A DNA stretch of 64,000 bases from Panagrolaimus kolymaensis. Taxonomy: Eukaryota > Nematoda > Chromadorea > Rhabditida > Panagrolaimidae. How positions within the stretch are numbered: the stretch's first letter is position 1; each line of letters starts with the position of its first letter. The stretch is from assembly GCA_028622995.1 (NCBI GenBank), contig JAJQJQ010000021.1:186001-250000 (forward strand). Direction: 5' to 3'. The notes beneath the pieces are model-generated. The model was not told the origin of the DNA. It made no database searches and worked only from the letters and a program-made list of their open reading frames with translations. The position numbers were made by a program, and so were the translations under genes. Below are positions 13,412 through 25,377 of the stretch, one piece after another.

Positions 13412-16400
13412 ATGGTCCAATTGGAACCTAATAGTACTGAATGTGTTTGTTCCGATTTGCAACATGATGATTATTCGCCCATTTATGCATGGTATAATTG
13501 GCTCTTAATAATTATTTGCCTTCCATCCATTTCTGTTTTTGGAGTGCTTTCTAATTTTGTTAATGTTTATGTATATTCTCGAAAGCGAATGAAATCCTCC
13601 TCAAATACATATTTATTATTTTTAGCATGTTCAGATTTTTTAGTTATTATTACTGGTTTATTTATATTTTGGGTTGATTCTGCAAGGTCATATATTCAAG
13701 AGCTTAGTCGAGCACCATACACAACGGTTTACACTCTTCCTTTTGGATATATGGCACAAACATGTTCAATTTATTTTACTGTAGCCGCGGCAGTGGATTG
13801 TTATATAAATGTTTGTTGGAGGCCTATAGCAAATTCATATTGCACTGTGAAAAGGGCGAAACAAATTTTAATTTCCATTATTATTTTATCCATTGTTTAT
13901 AATTCTTTGAGATTTCCTCAATTTAATTTGAGGAAATGCCTTCATGAAGGAACACAAGTAAGAATTTTTTTTAGAATTATTAAACTTTAAAGTTTAAGCA
14001 AACAATAAAATTAAGCGATAAATTTTACTTTAAAACTTTCCGCCTGCATGAACAGCTTGTCCCAGTTTATTATATTTTCTTAGCAAAGCCATATTCAAAA
14101 TTATTCAACTTCGAACACATTCGTATTCAGTTAACTTTTAAATAAAATTCTAAATTTCTTAAAACTTTTTAAAACTAAAGCATAATTCTTTTCGAAGAAA
14201 TAAAAAAATGTTTAACTTGATTACAGTTTTGCTGCTCATTTAAAAAGTTCTGGTTAAAATTTAAGATTACGATGATCAAAGCCAAAAAAAAAGCACAGTC
14301 TTTAAAAATATTAAATGAAACTAAAAAAGCATGGTCTTGCGCTACCAAATTGCTAAAAAAAATTTAAAAGTTCAAATTAAAAAGAATTTCTTTCTTTCTT
14401 TTTTAAATTTCAAAATTTCATAGTAAAATTCAGTTATACAAAAATGTTTAAGACTCTATTTTAAAAATAGTTCAATTTTACAGAGTTAAAAAAATATATA
14501 TAAAATTATCACCGTTAGATATTCTAGATGGCAGTTTATTCTTGGAAAAATATTTTTTTAACCATCATTCTAAATAAAAAATAGTCAAAAAATCAAACAG
14601 TTTTCTGCGATTTCTCAAATAAAGTCGAAGACAGTTTTTAAATCAAAATAAAACTTATTTTGGCAGCAACCATTCATTTTTTTTTTGTTAAGGGCAGTTT
14701 TTAAAATTAATCAAAATTTATGTCAGTAAAAAATCAGACAAAATTAAGTCACTGTTGTTGCAGTTTAATAATATTTTTAAATTTTTATTATTAACTAAAA
14801 TCGGCCAACTACCTGACAAGGTCTCAGTTTTGAAGGATATAAATAAGAAGAAGCGAAAAGGAGATTTTTATAGTTTTTCAATTGACAAAAACATTTCACA
14901 GTTTAATTTATTTTGATTTTAGTTGGTAAGCTTTAAACACAAAAGCCACATTTCAAAAAAAGCGAAGCCATACAACTTCATCTTCAGTTTATATTTTTAA
15001 TTATTTTTTTCTTCATGAAATTGCTTTCTTTTTATTGGAACATAAATAAGAAAACTTTTTTGGTTCGAAATTAAAAAAGGAACTTTTCTCATATCAGTTT
15101 TTTAAAGCAAAAAGAAATTTTTTGATTATTTTCCTCTGATTTAAAGCTAGAACAGTTTATAATAAATTTTAGAAGAAAAAATATGAATGCAAGACCTAAA
15201 CCAAAAAATGAACTAAAACAAAAAGTTGGTTAATTCAGTTAACTTCTTTATAACAATAAATTTTCCAAAAATTTTAAAAATTATATTGACCAGGATTCAC
15301 AGTTTTTCGAAATCCATGTAAAAAAATTATTTTTTAAAGCTTTTATGAAATTACCCTGTTTTTAAAGGGACATAGCTATTTCATGCCTTTTCAAAAATTT
15401 CGATACTGGGGCTGATAGGAACAGTTGGGGCGGCGCGTGTTTGAATTACCGTGCACTTTCTGTCTTACACGGTAATTCAAACACGCGCCTTACCAAGCGT
15501 AACTTTCAGTCCCCACTATCGAAATTTCAAAAAAGGCATGAAATAGCTATGTCCCTTTAAGCAGGAAAAAAATTAACAAAGGTGTTTTTTTTTAATTATA
15601 TTTTCCGCCAAAAAGCAACCACCTCAGTTTATTAATTTCCCATAAAAAATATGAACACTAAAGTCATAGCAACAAAAAAAAAGAAATTAAAAAATGGGAA
15701 TATTCAGCTTTGATATTATTTCATACAAATTTTTAAAAATAATTTAACATTACTGTACAGTTTTTCTTTTGATTTAATGATTTTCTAAAGTAAATAATAT
15801 GATGGGAAAGAGTAACCCCATAAAAATATACCAGATAATGAAGGCAGTTAATTTAATAAAATGAAACCAAAAGAGAAGTGTCCTCTCTTTTATTTATCCC
15901 TTTTAAACTTAATCAAAGTTTTGTTTAAACTTTAAAGAATTGAATTTTTGCACAGTTTTGTTCAAATTTTAGAATGATACACGAGTTCAGTTTTATAAAA
16001 AAATAAGATGTTGAATTAAAAAAGAATTAAAGATTTTGTGATAAAAAAAATTTAGCTTCAAAAAAACAAAGCTGTAATCAGTTTATTTTTAAAAAAATTC
16101 TAATAGTGTTTTTTTATGAGCTTTCCTCCGGCGTCTGTCTCTGCTTGTAACAGTTTTTTTTGTTGATTAAAATAAAATATGTTTGGCTGCAAACAATTGT
16201 CTTTTTTTGTTTATCCAGTTTTTAAAATAAATCAAAATTAAAAATTTAAAAAAATTTAAAACAAAAAAATTTCATAATCAAAACGCAGTTTAAATAATGA
16301 TTCATAATTCTTTTATAGGAAATGGTAATAGAAATATGTCCAACAACATTATTTTTTACTATAAATACCATTTATAATGTTTATGTAAGTTTTGTCTTTT

Positions 16401-19400
16401 GAATTATATCCAAAACATGCTAGTAGTATACATTTAAAATAATATTTCGAGAAAATGATTTTTATTCACTAATCCGATATGATGTTCAACAATACAGTTT
16501 TAGAACCTTTTAAAAGTTGCAATGTTTAATTGCAAAAAAATTGATTTTTCTATCAGGCGCATCGAAATACAGTTTAAATGGTTTTAATTAATATATCAGT
16601 AGTTTTTTTAAAATTAACAATTTTTTTGATTTATGCTTTCTAGTATTTTTTATTTATTCCATCTTCCATAAATGAAGCTTTAGCTTTTTAAAAAAAATGT
16701 TTTAATCTTTTGAAATTCAAATCCTCTCTTACGGTTTTGAATTGCAGTTTTATTATACATAAGCTTAAAATTCACAGACTTAAAAACAATTGCGCAGTTT
16801 ATAAATTTTTTTTTCAATTATTAAAAGTTTCTGCTGCAGTTTTTGATCACCTCCAGTTATATAAATGTTTTAAAAATCTCCATGTACAACCGTATCTTTC
16901 AATATTCCCTTAGTGATTTTTGTGGAGAATAATTTTTTTATAAAAATTCCCAAACCAAACTAATCGCCAAACCAGTTGGATAAAAAAATTTTAGAAATTA
17001 TTCCGAACGTCTTTAACCACAGTCAGTTTTTTTTATAGATGTATATGATGTTAATGACATTGCTGCCATTTTTCTTTTTATTAGTATTAAATGCAATAAT
17101 AATTATAAAACAAACAAATGCAAAATCATCCGCGGCTGCCGCAGCGGCCGCGGCGATGCAAGCATTGGAAACATCTTCGATGACTTCCATAACGATCGAT
17201 GCAACAACGACAACGGATTTAGAAAAAATTCGAAAACCCTCATCAAAATCTCAAATTTCCATAATTTCTGATGCTCAAGTTTCTCCCGATGACACAATTA
17301 CCATGATTGCAGTGGTTTTGTTATTTTTATTTTGTAATACTTTGGCACTCGTCGTAAATTTAATTGAAACTTTTTTTGAACCCGATGCTTTATTATTAAA
17401 TATGCTTACGGATACGAGTAATTTTTTGGTGGTTCTTAATAGTTCCGTGAACTGTATAATTTATTTGGTATTTAATACAGAATATCGAATTGTTTTTATG
17501 TAAGTTTATTCTTATTAATTTGTTAAAATTCAAAAGACAGTTATTAAAAAATTATTTATAAAAAATGGAAGAAAAAAATTTGTTTTCGTTTTGGACTTAA
17601 TTTTATTTTTCCAAAATATTAATCAGCAATATCAGTTTTTTTAAAGTAATTTTCCTACCCTAAAATTTGGATACATACTCCGATGGAATATTGAAAACTG
17701 TATCATGATAATAATAAGAAAAAAGAAATTATTTTTGTCCCTCGTTTTTTTTAAATTTGATTAAAGATAGCATCATTTACAGTTAAATTTTTATTTAAAT
17801 AATAGACTCTATAAAGAAAAAAGAGAGAGAAAAAGCTTGCTGCAGTTTAATATTATTAAATTGAAATCTTGAAAGAGAATTCAAAAAAAAAATTAGCAAC
17901 TCAGTTTTAAAAATAAAATTTAAAAAATTTGCTATATGAAATTATTTGTAGTTAAGTTTATTATTTTTAATATACCAAAAATATACACGAAATCAGTTAT
18001 TAAAAATGTATTTTTAATTGTAAAAAGATTTTAGATTAGGTTTTGGGATTAGCTTCGTGATTAGAAAATTTCTTACAATTTTAAAAAATTAAAAAGGCAA
18101 CTTTAATTGCTCCAATCATTTAAGAATACCGAACGAAAGCGGTCAAAAACAGTTTAAAAAATGTGTAAAAAAATTTTGTCATTTTTTTTATTTCGAAAGA
18201 AGCCAATACCAAACATAGGTTCTCAGTTAAACTTTTATTAAAAATAAAAATGATAGAGAAAAAAAAATGGCAGCTGCAGTATAATTTTATTGAATTAATT
18301 TAATTTAAATATTTTGAACGGATTTTAAAAATCATTTCAGTTTTTATATAAAAATTATTCTTCCCATAAACCCAAAAACACAATCCATTGTAAAAACGTA
18401 GTTTAAAAATTAAAGAAAAATAATTTTTTACTAACAAAATTGCACAGTTAAATATTTTTTTAGAATCAAGAAAAGACCAACTTGCTCCTCAGTTTTTATA
18501 TAAAAAAAGTTAAATAATAATTTTTGAAGCAACAAGAAAATACTCAGTTAAAAAAATAAAATTTATAAAATGGAAAAAGAAATATTTTTAATTATTCAAA
18601 TTTTATGTGGAAATCAGTTATTAATAAAAGAGTCTTTAACTCAAAAAATGGAAAAAATACCACCAAAAGAGAAGCATCAATCCCCTTTCTTTCCTAAAAT
18701 AAAAACAAACGAGAAACGTGCTAAACAGTTAAATTTTTGAATTAATATTAAAAGCGATAAAAAAAAAGGGTGAGACGCACGCATGCTCCTCCAGTTTTAT
18801 AAAATAAAATTTAAATTTTTTTCAGCATAATACGAAAAAGAAAAAGCCAGTTATAAAATAAAATTTATAAAAGACGAAAAGACATTGTTTTTATTATTTT
18901 TTTACCACTCTTATTTATGGCAAGAATCAGTTAATTTGACAAACAATTTTAAAATTCTTAATTCTAAATCAGTTATAAAAAAACAGCTTTTTTTTTCCTT
19001 CCTTCAAACATTCAATCGAATGTAAAATTTGATAACAGTTTTAAGATTGTAAAAAAAACAATAGTTCTTGTTCCCTTTCTTTCTAAAAAAATCCTCAACA
19101 TAACAAACCTGTACACAGTTAAATCTTTCTTTTTTTTAAATAATTTTAGCAAGCGATTAAAAACCAAAGACATAAAGCTGCAGTTTAATAAAGTTAATTT
19201 GAAATTATGAAACTAACTTCGAAAAGCTGAATCAGTTATTAAAAAAATGAATGGACTCTGCTTTCCACAAACTTTGAACAATTTCCAAAAAAATGGAGAA
19301 AAATAATTATTACCTCAGTTTTTTTTTCAAAACAAAAACTAAGTAATCAACAGTTAAATTTTTTTTAATGATTTAAGCATTAAAAAGTATTGCGCAGTTT

Positions 19401-21159
19401 AAAAAAAAGATAATAAATTACAGAAAGTCATTTTACCTCCCCAGTTAAATAAAACAAAAAATATTGGCATTTATAAAATATTAAGATAGAAACAAACCAA
19501 AATGTCAATTTTATAAGATGCAATTATTGTTTCTTTTCTCCAAAAAATCACAATATTAAAATTCGACGGTAAAATCTTTTTATTAAAAAAAAATATTGAA
19601 AATACAAGGACTTGCTAGAGTTTAATAAAAATTAAATGAAATTTTTTAAAAGGATATTAAAAGCTTTAATGCAATTACAAAAAAATTAATAAAAATTAAC
19701 AAGAGAATGCTGATTTCCAGTTATAAAATTAAAACTTCTAATTTTTGGCGAATAAGTGAAAAAGATAAAATTTTTTCTTTTTTACCCTCGAAAAATATGC
19801 AGTTTAAAAAAATAATAATTATAAAAAACGATTAAAAAAACACTACTTCTTCTCCGGATATCAGTTTTGTTAAAAAAATATAAATTTTAGAATTTATAGC
19901 TCCCAAAAAAAAATTTGGTCTTTTGAAAAAAAAATTCTCGAAAACCAGTTTTTTAGATTTTTATTAATTCCCATATTTTTTTAGGGAAAAAGCGACATTA
20001 CTTAAACAAAGATTTTGTTGTCCAAAGAATTCATCCCAACGGCCTGATTCCAATCAAGAACTTCTTTATAAACATTCTAAACAGCCCATAGAATCTGAAT
20101 CAGCTTCAACCACACCCATAATTCATCATGGAAATCGAGTTCATATTTCTACTTCAAAAAAAGTCGCCGCGGCAGGAATTTCAAATTTTCAAAATAATGG
20201 TGGAATTAATGGAGATATTTATCAATCCCAATCATCATATCAAAATGATCCTCCATCATCACCGATTTGGCAAAAATTTGGAATCGACTCAACGTCGGCG
20301 GCGGCAGCAGATGCCTCTACGACAACTAATGATGATTATTGGGCGAATGTAGTGGCTGAAACATCCATAACCTTTCCATCCCCAGCTTTATCATATCAAC
20401 ATTCAAACTATGATGATCCAGATGATTTTGATGAAATTGATAGTGGATGGGATGAAGAAAATATTTCACAAGTGAGTCTGCCGAATAAAAAAGCGCTCAG
20501 TTTTTAATATATTCCAAAAAAGTCCAGAAAAAAAAAGTTAAATTTTCACTTAGAAAAAATACATATTTTTCAAAATCCTTAAATCTCCCGAAAAAATAGA
20601 TTTACCTCAGTTTTTTTATATTCTCCAAAATGCCTAAAAATAGTTAAAATTCAATCAAAAATGTTTTGTTTCTAAAATATTCCCAAAACTCTAATTTACC
20701 GCAGTTTTTTTTTATATTATTATATTCAAACAATTTCAGTTATTCCCAAAAAATCCCATAAAAAAAGTTAAAATTCTTCCAAAATAAATAAGTATTTTAA
20801 AAAAAATTCAATATTCCTCAAAATCAACAAACAGTTTTTTATAATCTCAAAGGCCCCAGAAAAATATATAAACCAAAATGCCAGTTTCAAAAATCTTTAA
20901 ATCCCATAAAATGTTTTCAAAGATATGTATCAGTATTTTTATTTATTGTTTTTAGACAACTCGTTATCGACATCCATATCAAACGACATGGCTTGCAGAA
21001 GTTAAAATAACTAAACATCGAAATGCTGGAGGACGCCCACATATTTATGTCAAACCTATTTCACGCAGCAACAATTCTTCGACGGTTGTTGTTGCTGCTG
21101 CTCAAACAACAACATCGACACCAACGCCCACAACAAACATGTCCGTTACAGCTTTATAA
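13412..21159 (+). CDS. FMRFamide-type neuropeptide receptor (class A GPCR), 587 aa, 5 exons
   Basis: Exons are 13412-13957, 16319-16384, 17039-17499, 19985-20471 and 20956-21159. All junctions have GT/AG and stay in frame. Start: a trans-splice-like acceptor (T-run then AG at 13406-13407) lies four bases before the ATG. Predicted membrane segments are at residues about 29-54, 66-88, 112-135, 151-168, 205-229, 291-316 and 326-349. The third cytoplasmic loop has eight alanines (236-243). The tail after residue 350 is long, Ser/Thr/Gln/Asp-rich and probably cytoplasmic. TM2 (NTYLLFLACSDF) and TM7 (NSSVNCIIY in place of NPxxY) match the nematode FRPR/EGL-6-like peptide receptor group. The DRY arginine is replaced: D129-C130-Y131. 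Introns 1 and 3 are about 2.4 kb and packed with CAGTT motifs. The ligand cannot be told from sequence. Confidence 0.88.
13958..20955 (+). other. CAGTT(T/A) motif array within the four GPCR introns
   Basis: The introns (13958-16318, 16385-17038, 17500-19984, 20472-20955) carry the same oriented motif, in the sense of the gene. By eye there are roughly 28 copies in intron 3. The copies at 19036, 19116, 19181, 19234, 19316, 19351, 19395 and 19442 are 35-82 bp apart. The motif is absent from all five exons. It is not the 3' splice site, because it usually lacks the preceding T-run and recurs throughout the intron. Confidence 0.75.
15362..15560. mobile_element. TTAA-flanked 200-bp hairpin element in GPCR intron 1
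   Basis: TTAA at 15362-15365 is followed by AGGGACATAGC..., and the mirror end ...GCTATGTCCCT is followed by TTAA at 15557-15560. The arms pair along most of their length around a 14-nt loop at 15454-15467, with a few mismatches near 15405-15435 and 15490-15515. It is clearly more GC-rich than its surroundings. It carries no coding sequence. It resembles the larger TTAA hairpin at the left edge in architecture but not in sequence, so it is a separate non-autonomous family. Confidence 0.85.
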
Positions 21160-22138
21160 AAAAAAGAAGTCAAAAGACTATCACTCATCTTAATTTTCAG
21201 TTTTTTTATTAGCTCAAAAAAAAAAAGAGTAGTTAATTAAACTTTTTAACAATTCAGTAATAATTAATTAAAAAGTGTAAACCCCTGTGACAACTTGCTT
21301 TCATATTTTTTGTTTCTTCTTTTTTTGCTATAGATAAATTTTGTTTGTTTGTTATTTAGTTTTTTTAAAAAAGTGTCAAAAGTTTTATTAAAAAAATTTG
21401 TAAATTGGTAATAAAAAATTTTTCTTAAAGTAGCATATCCATAATCACGTTGACACAGTTTGAGTATTTTTTGTTTCATTAATTAAAGAAGTTTGAGTTT
21501 CATGGACTCTTTGAAAATTCCAAATAAATAACACAAGCTTGAAATCAAATATGTGAATGACTAGAATTTAGACATCCAAGTTGCTCAATCAAAGTTGTTG
21601 CTGTTGCGTACATAAGAAGGTGCAATTATGAGAGTTAGTTTAGTCAAAGGTGATAGCAAAAGCCTAGAAATAATATCATAAAAATAGTTTAAGTACAGGA
21701 AGTTTAAAAAATGGTTAAAAAGGAAATTTTTTAGTTTAGAATTGACCAATAATAAAAGTTTTTTATTAGAAAATAAAACAAAATTTGTCCGTAAAAAATA
21801 GTCTTCCAATGCCAAAGCGCCTCTTGATGCGAATATTTGAAGAGAGAATCAAGCACTTTTTTGTCAATCAATCAACTTTTCAAAAATTCATTCAACAACT
21901 TTTTTCTTCTTCTTCAAAAATTTGCATGTTGTATCAATTTTCACATGCCATGAATGATGAACACTCAAAAACAGTATAAATACCGCTTCAAACACTCATT
22001 CGGTTTCATTGATTGATTCATCAAACAGACGCTGCAGCTGCTTTCTTGCTCCTGTTCAATTTTTTTTCATCTAACTTCTTCTTGAACTAATTTTCAACCT
22101 TCTTTCGTCTTTCTCTATCTCCTTCATCAAAATCAAAT
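21160..22138 (+). promoter_or_regulatory. GPCR 3' flank and promoter of the gene at 22139, with TATA box
   Basis: A TATA-like box TATAAATA lies at 21975-21982, about 155 bp before the ATG at 22139. The 21984-22138 stretch is a plausible 5' leader. This gene therefore looks promoter-driven, with no obvious trans-splice acceptor next to its ATG. The 21160-21960 part holds the GPCR 3' flank. The last motif copies of block 1 fade out near 21.2 kb. The minus-strand ORFs here look spurious. Confidence 0.5.
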
Positions 22139-23540
22139 ATGGTCAAAACTCCTTTTGGTCGTAAACCTGGAAAGAAGCATGCTAAGATTGTAAAGCAATT
22201 ACGTCATCGTCGTCGTCTACTTGCTGCTGCAGCTGCTCGTCAACAGCGTACTGAAATGGTTGATACATTCTCATGTGAAACTTTGCAACATACACCTGAA
22301 CTTCCATTCAATCGAATTTATGTTACGCTTTCTGAAGCTGAATATGGTTGCTCGTTTGATGATGGTGAAAGTGTTGCTGCTGCTTCTACAGATGGAAATG
22401 ATATGCAATTGGCTGCTGTTAAAGCTGAAGATATGCAATTGGTTCTTTTCAAGGATGCTGCAAAAGCTTTACATCGTTCTGAAACTTGCATTTTCTGTGT
22501 TCCTGTTTCTGGTTAGTTTGCGATTTCGAATAGACTATTCATGGAGGCCGAGCTTTTGCTTTAACTATCTTTGATGCTTTAATAACTTGCATAACATTTT
22601 CTTTACTAATCGCTTCTTTTTTTTAGTTGATCGTCCAACTGTCTCAGAATCATGGTTACCTCCTCAATCTGCAATTCCATTGGCTGCTCCACTTCCTGTT
22701 ATTCAAGAAATGGATGAAACCAATCATCCTCAACATTCTGATGAAGAAACTGATCGCTATCTTTCAATGCTTTTCACTCCTTCAGCTCAAAATATCACCA
22801 CTGATGAACATACTCAAAATGATACACGCTCAGAAGATTTTACAAAACTTCGCAATCTTTTTTCTTCGGATACTCAACATACCAAATCTGCTGGTCTTTC
22901 ATCTGAATACATGGATCTCAACAGTTTGTTCCACACCACTTCTGTTGGAACAGTTACATCCTGTGAAACTTCAATGGGTCTTAACACCCTTTTCAACAAT
23001 CGAACAGCTCGAAATGCTTCATCCTGTGAAACCTCAATGGGACTTAGCACTCTCTTCAATGAAAAGTCAGAAAAGGATGAAAAGTTTAAGCCTGGTCTTC
23101 CAACAATCATCTCTGAAACAACCATGGGACTCAACACTCTTTTCAACAACAAAACTGCTACTGATCCAACTTTAACTATTCGAGGTTAGTTTTTTGCTTT
23201 AATTTACTTTTGCTTATAATTTCATGTTTCAGAAATGCCATCAATGACCAACTTCTCATCAAGTTCTCTCTTGGGTAATCTTTTTGGAAGTGAACATGCT
23301 ATTCGTGATGAAGGAGATGAAGCTGTTTCTGCAAAAGAACGAAAGAAGGTTTTAATCGCAAAAGATCTTGCAAATTATCTCAATTCTGATGATGAACGAA
23401 CTCAACCCAAATCCAAATCTTTATCAACCTTTGTTCAACAAATTGAAACATTGTTTGATAAATATCGTGCTGCAATTGCTGAACTTGAAATTCTCAAGAA
23501 TGAAATTGCTGAATTGAAGGCTCATCATCAACAAGAATGA
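22139..23540 (+). CDS. Novel protein with repeated L-x-x-L-F motifs and C-terminal coiled coil, 412 aa
   Basis: Exons are 22139-22511, 22627-23184 and 23233-23540, all in frame with phase-1 introns. I do not recognise the family. The N-terminus (1-40) is very basic with an Arg cluster and an alanine run, suggesting nuclear or nucleic-acid contact. The acidic, Ser/Thr-rich middle (about 160-325) carries a recurring element ending in L-x-x-L-F: YLSMLF, KLRNLF, DLNSLF, GLNTLF, GLSTLF, GLNTLF and LLGNLF. The best copies (236-247, 257-268, 287-297) share an E-[TS]-[ST]-M-G-L-x-T-L-F core. Two of them sit exactly 21 residues apart. The last 40 residues are a heptad-like helix rich in Glu/Leu/Ile. 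The layout suggests a multivalent scaffold presenting a short binding motif, which is inference. A polyadenylation signal AATAAA lies near 23624. Confidence 0.85.
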
Positions 23541-25028
23541 AAGAGAAATGCAATCTGATCTTTGTCAATCGCATCTAACTTTTAACTAATTATGTATAAT
23601 AGGATTTGAATATGTAATCATGATAATAAAATCTTAATATTGTAAATTTGTTGTAATCTTTCCATACTTGTTTCTTCTTGTAGTTGTTTGGCATGGAAAT
23701 CTAAAACAGAAAATTGACAGCTTTAGCGATGAGTTTCGATAACTTTCTTCTTTTACATGAGTTTTGATGATAGCGAGTTTGCTTTTTAGGCTATACACTA
23801 ACAAGAGAAGAAAGATACAGGACTTTCAACATCCCTGAATGAATGAGCTTTATAAAGTTGCTGCAGCAATGATAGTTATGTTATTTACCTTTGGATTTTG
23901 CAAGCACAAACAATGGATTTTTTCAAAGAAGCTTTAGCAGCTTTTATTGTTTCCAAATTTTTGAATGTTTCCACTCTTTTTTTCATATGAAGCACTAAAA
24001 AAGTTCAAACAAAATGAAACATTCCATTCATTTTAGCTATAAAAACCGAAAAATGGATACTACCTATTATCCTAAAAAAGGCAAGCATATACGTTTCCGT
24101 TTTTCTTCTTTTCCTTTTTCATCCAAAAGTAAACATCAAAAAAATCAAAAGCTATGGCAAATTTTAGCAATTCAATCAACCAACAATGAAACATTCATTT
24201 TTACTTTCCCATTTCCTCTATTAAAGGAAGCTAATAAAAATCCGGGAAAAAAGGAGGAAGCAAGCGGCCTTATTAATGGTGCTTGGTTGATTGGTACCTT
24301 TCTCTACCTAGTTGATCATGGATAAATAAACTCACCACAACTTACGTTTAACAAAAAATAAAATGAATCACTTTTTTTCTTTCTCTTTCACCACAAAAAA
24401 ATGAAACACACGTTGCTTTAGTATCATCGAAAACTAATGAAAAAATGTGTTAGTTCAGCTTTTTTTACAAAAAAATAAAATAAATCCCATTCCAATATGG
24501 TGGCAAATAAGCCGAGTCAGACACAAAAGATTTTTTGTAATGCAAACATTTAATAATTTTCTTCCTCTCTATGAAGAACAATGCAAATAGGCGTGTCACT
24601 AATTGTGGGAAAGGATAAAAAGTGAATATTTAAGCAATGGAAAAATGCCTCGATAATCATTACTTCGTCCTTTTTTTTATCCACCACCTGCATCTACTAG
24701 CAGCTTTCAGAGATGATGATATTTGAGAAATATTGAGGAGAAGGATAGATTACTGTAAGCGTGCATGCGTGGATGGATGATTTTGGTTTCATCACTTTTT
24801 CGTATTTTTTGGTTTATTTTTTCACAAATTGTCCCTAAAAATGGAAACGCTTCAACCAAATTTTCTATTTTTTAACTAACTTCCCACTTTTAAAAAATTC
24901 CTTATTTTTTCTTCCTTCGAGCTTTACAGTTTATAACTGTTTTCGAGCCAAATTAATTTTACTGATTTTTTACTAACGAATTCAATAATATAATATTTTA
25001 TAGGTAAAATCTGTCTAAAAAAATCAGC
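23541..25028. other. Intergenic; one weak ORF, no supported gene
   Basis: After the poly(A) signal near 23624 there is no convincing gene. A single ATG ORF at 24014-24325 (103 aa, basic and aromatic-rich) lacks splice context or a recognisable domain and is probably chance. Just before the next gene there is an AT-rich stretch ending in TTTTATAG at 25002, which could be an outron acceptor for the ShKT gene. Confidence 0.5.
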
Positions 25029-25377
25029 ATGAATTTCTTGAACGTCATCTTTATTGCATTCATTGCACTTCTTGGAATTTCAATGATTAATGCTGCTGCA
25101 GCACCTGCTGATGGACCATGTGTTGATAAATGTAAGAAAGATTCTCTTTTCATTCCCTTTTCTATGGCCCACTTTTTATTTACTCGAATTGATTGAGTCA
25201 CAATTCCTTGGCCTAAAAAAATCTTACAGTATCCATTTTTTTGTTGTAGCTAAGCTAAAGAATTATTTTTTTTCAGTGGCATCAACTCTTTGTACCAATC
25301 TTGCACAAGATTGTACATCAAAAAAATGGGCTAAACTCATTCAAACCAATTGCCGTAAAACTTGCGGAGTTTGTTAA
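25029..25377 (+). CDS. Secreted single-domain ShKT micro-protein, 67 aa
   Basis: Exons are 25029-25131 and 25277-25377 with a phase-1 intron. Residues 1 to about 22 form a hydrophobic signal peptide ending in an alanine run. The mature part has six cysteines spaced C-x8-C-x6-C-x12-C-x3-C-x2-C, the ShKT pattern. ShKT domains in nematodes occur in secreted or cuticle-associated proteins and in potassium-channel-blocking peptides. The usual Lys-Tyr channel-blocking dyad is not obvious, so no toxin activity is claimed. The gene shares its intron position with the paralogue at 27059. Poly(A) signal AATAAA is near 25437. Confidence 0.88.

Noticed and set aside
1430..21215. CAGTTT copies read as splice acceptors (CAG followed by exon)
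   Set aside because: Most copies lack the TTTT before CAG. They recur every 30-150 bp without paired donors and are followed by A/T-only DNA, not coding sequence.
1430..21215. CRISPR-like array (short repeat with variable spacers)
   Set aside because: Spacing is irregular, the repeat is only 5-6 nt and the host is eukaryotic.
21264..21815. Minus-strand ORFs of 71 and 76 aa upstream of the 22139 gene
   Set aside because: No domain, no splice context, Asn/Lys/Phe/Leu composition typical of AT-rich chance ORFs.
24014..24325. 103-aa single ORF in the intergenic space
   Set aside because: No domain or signal peptide and no clear promoter or acceptor. Kept only as a remark in the intergenic entry.
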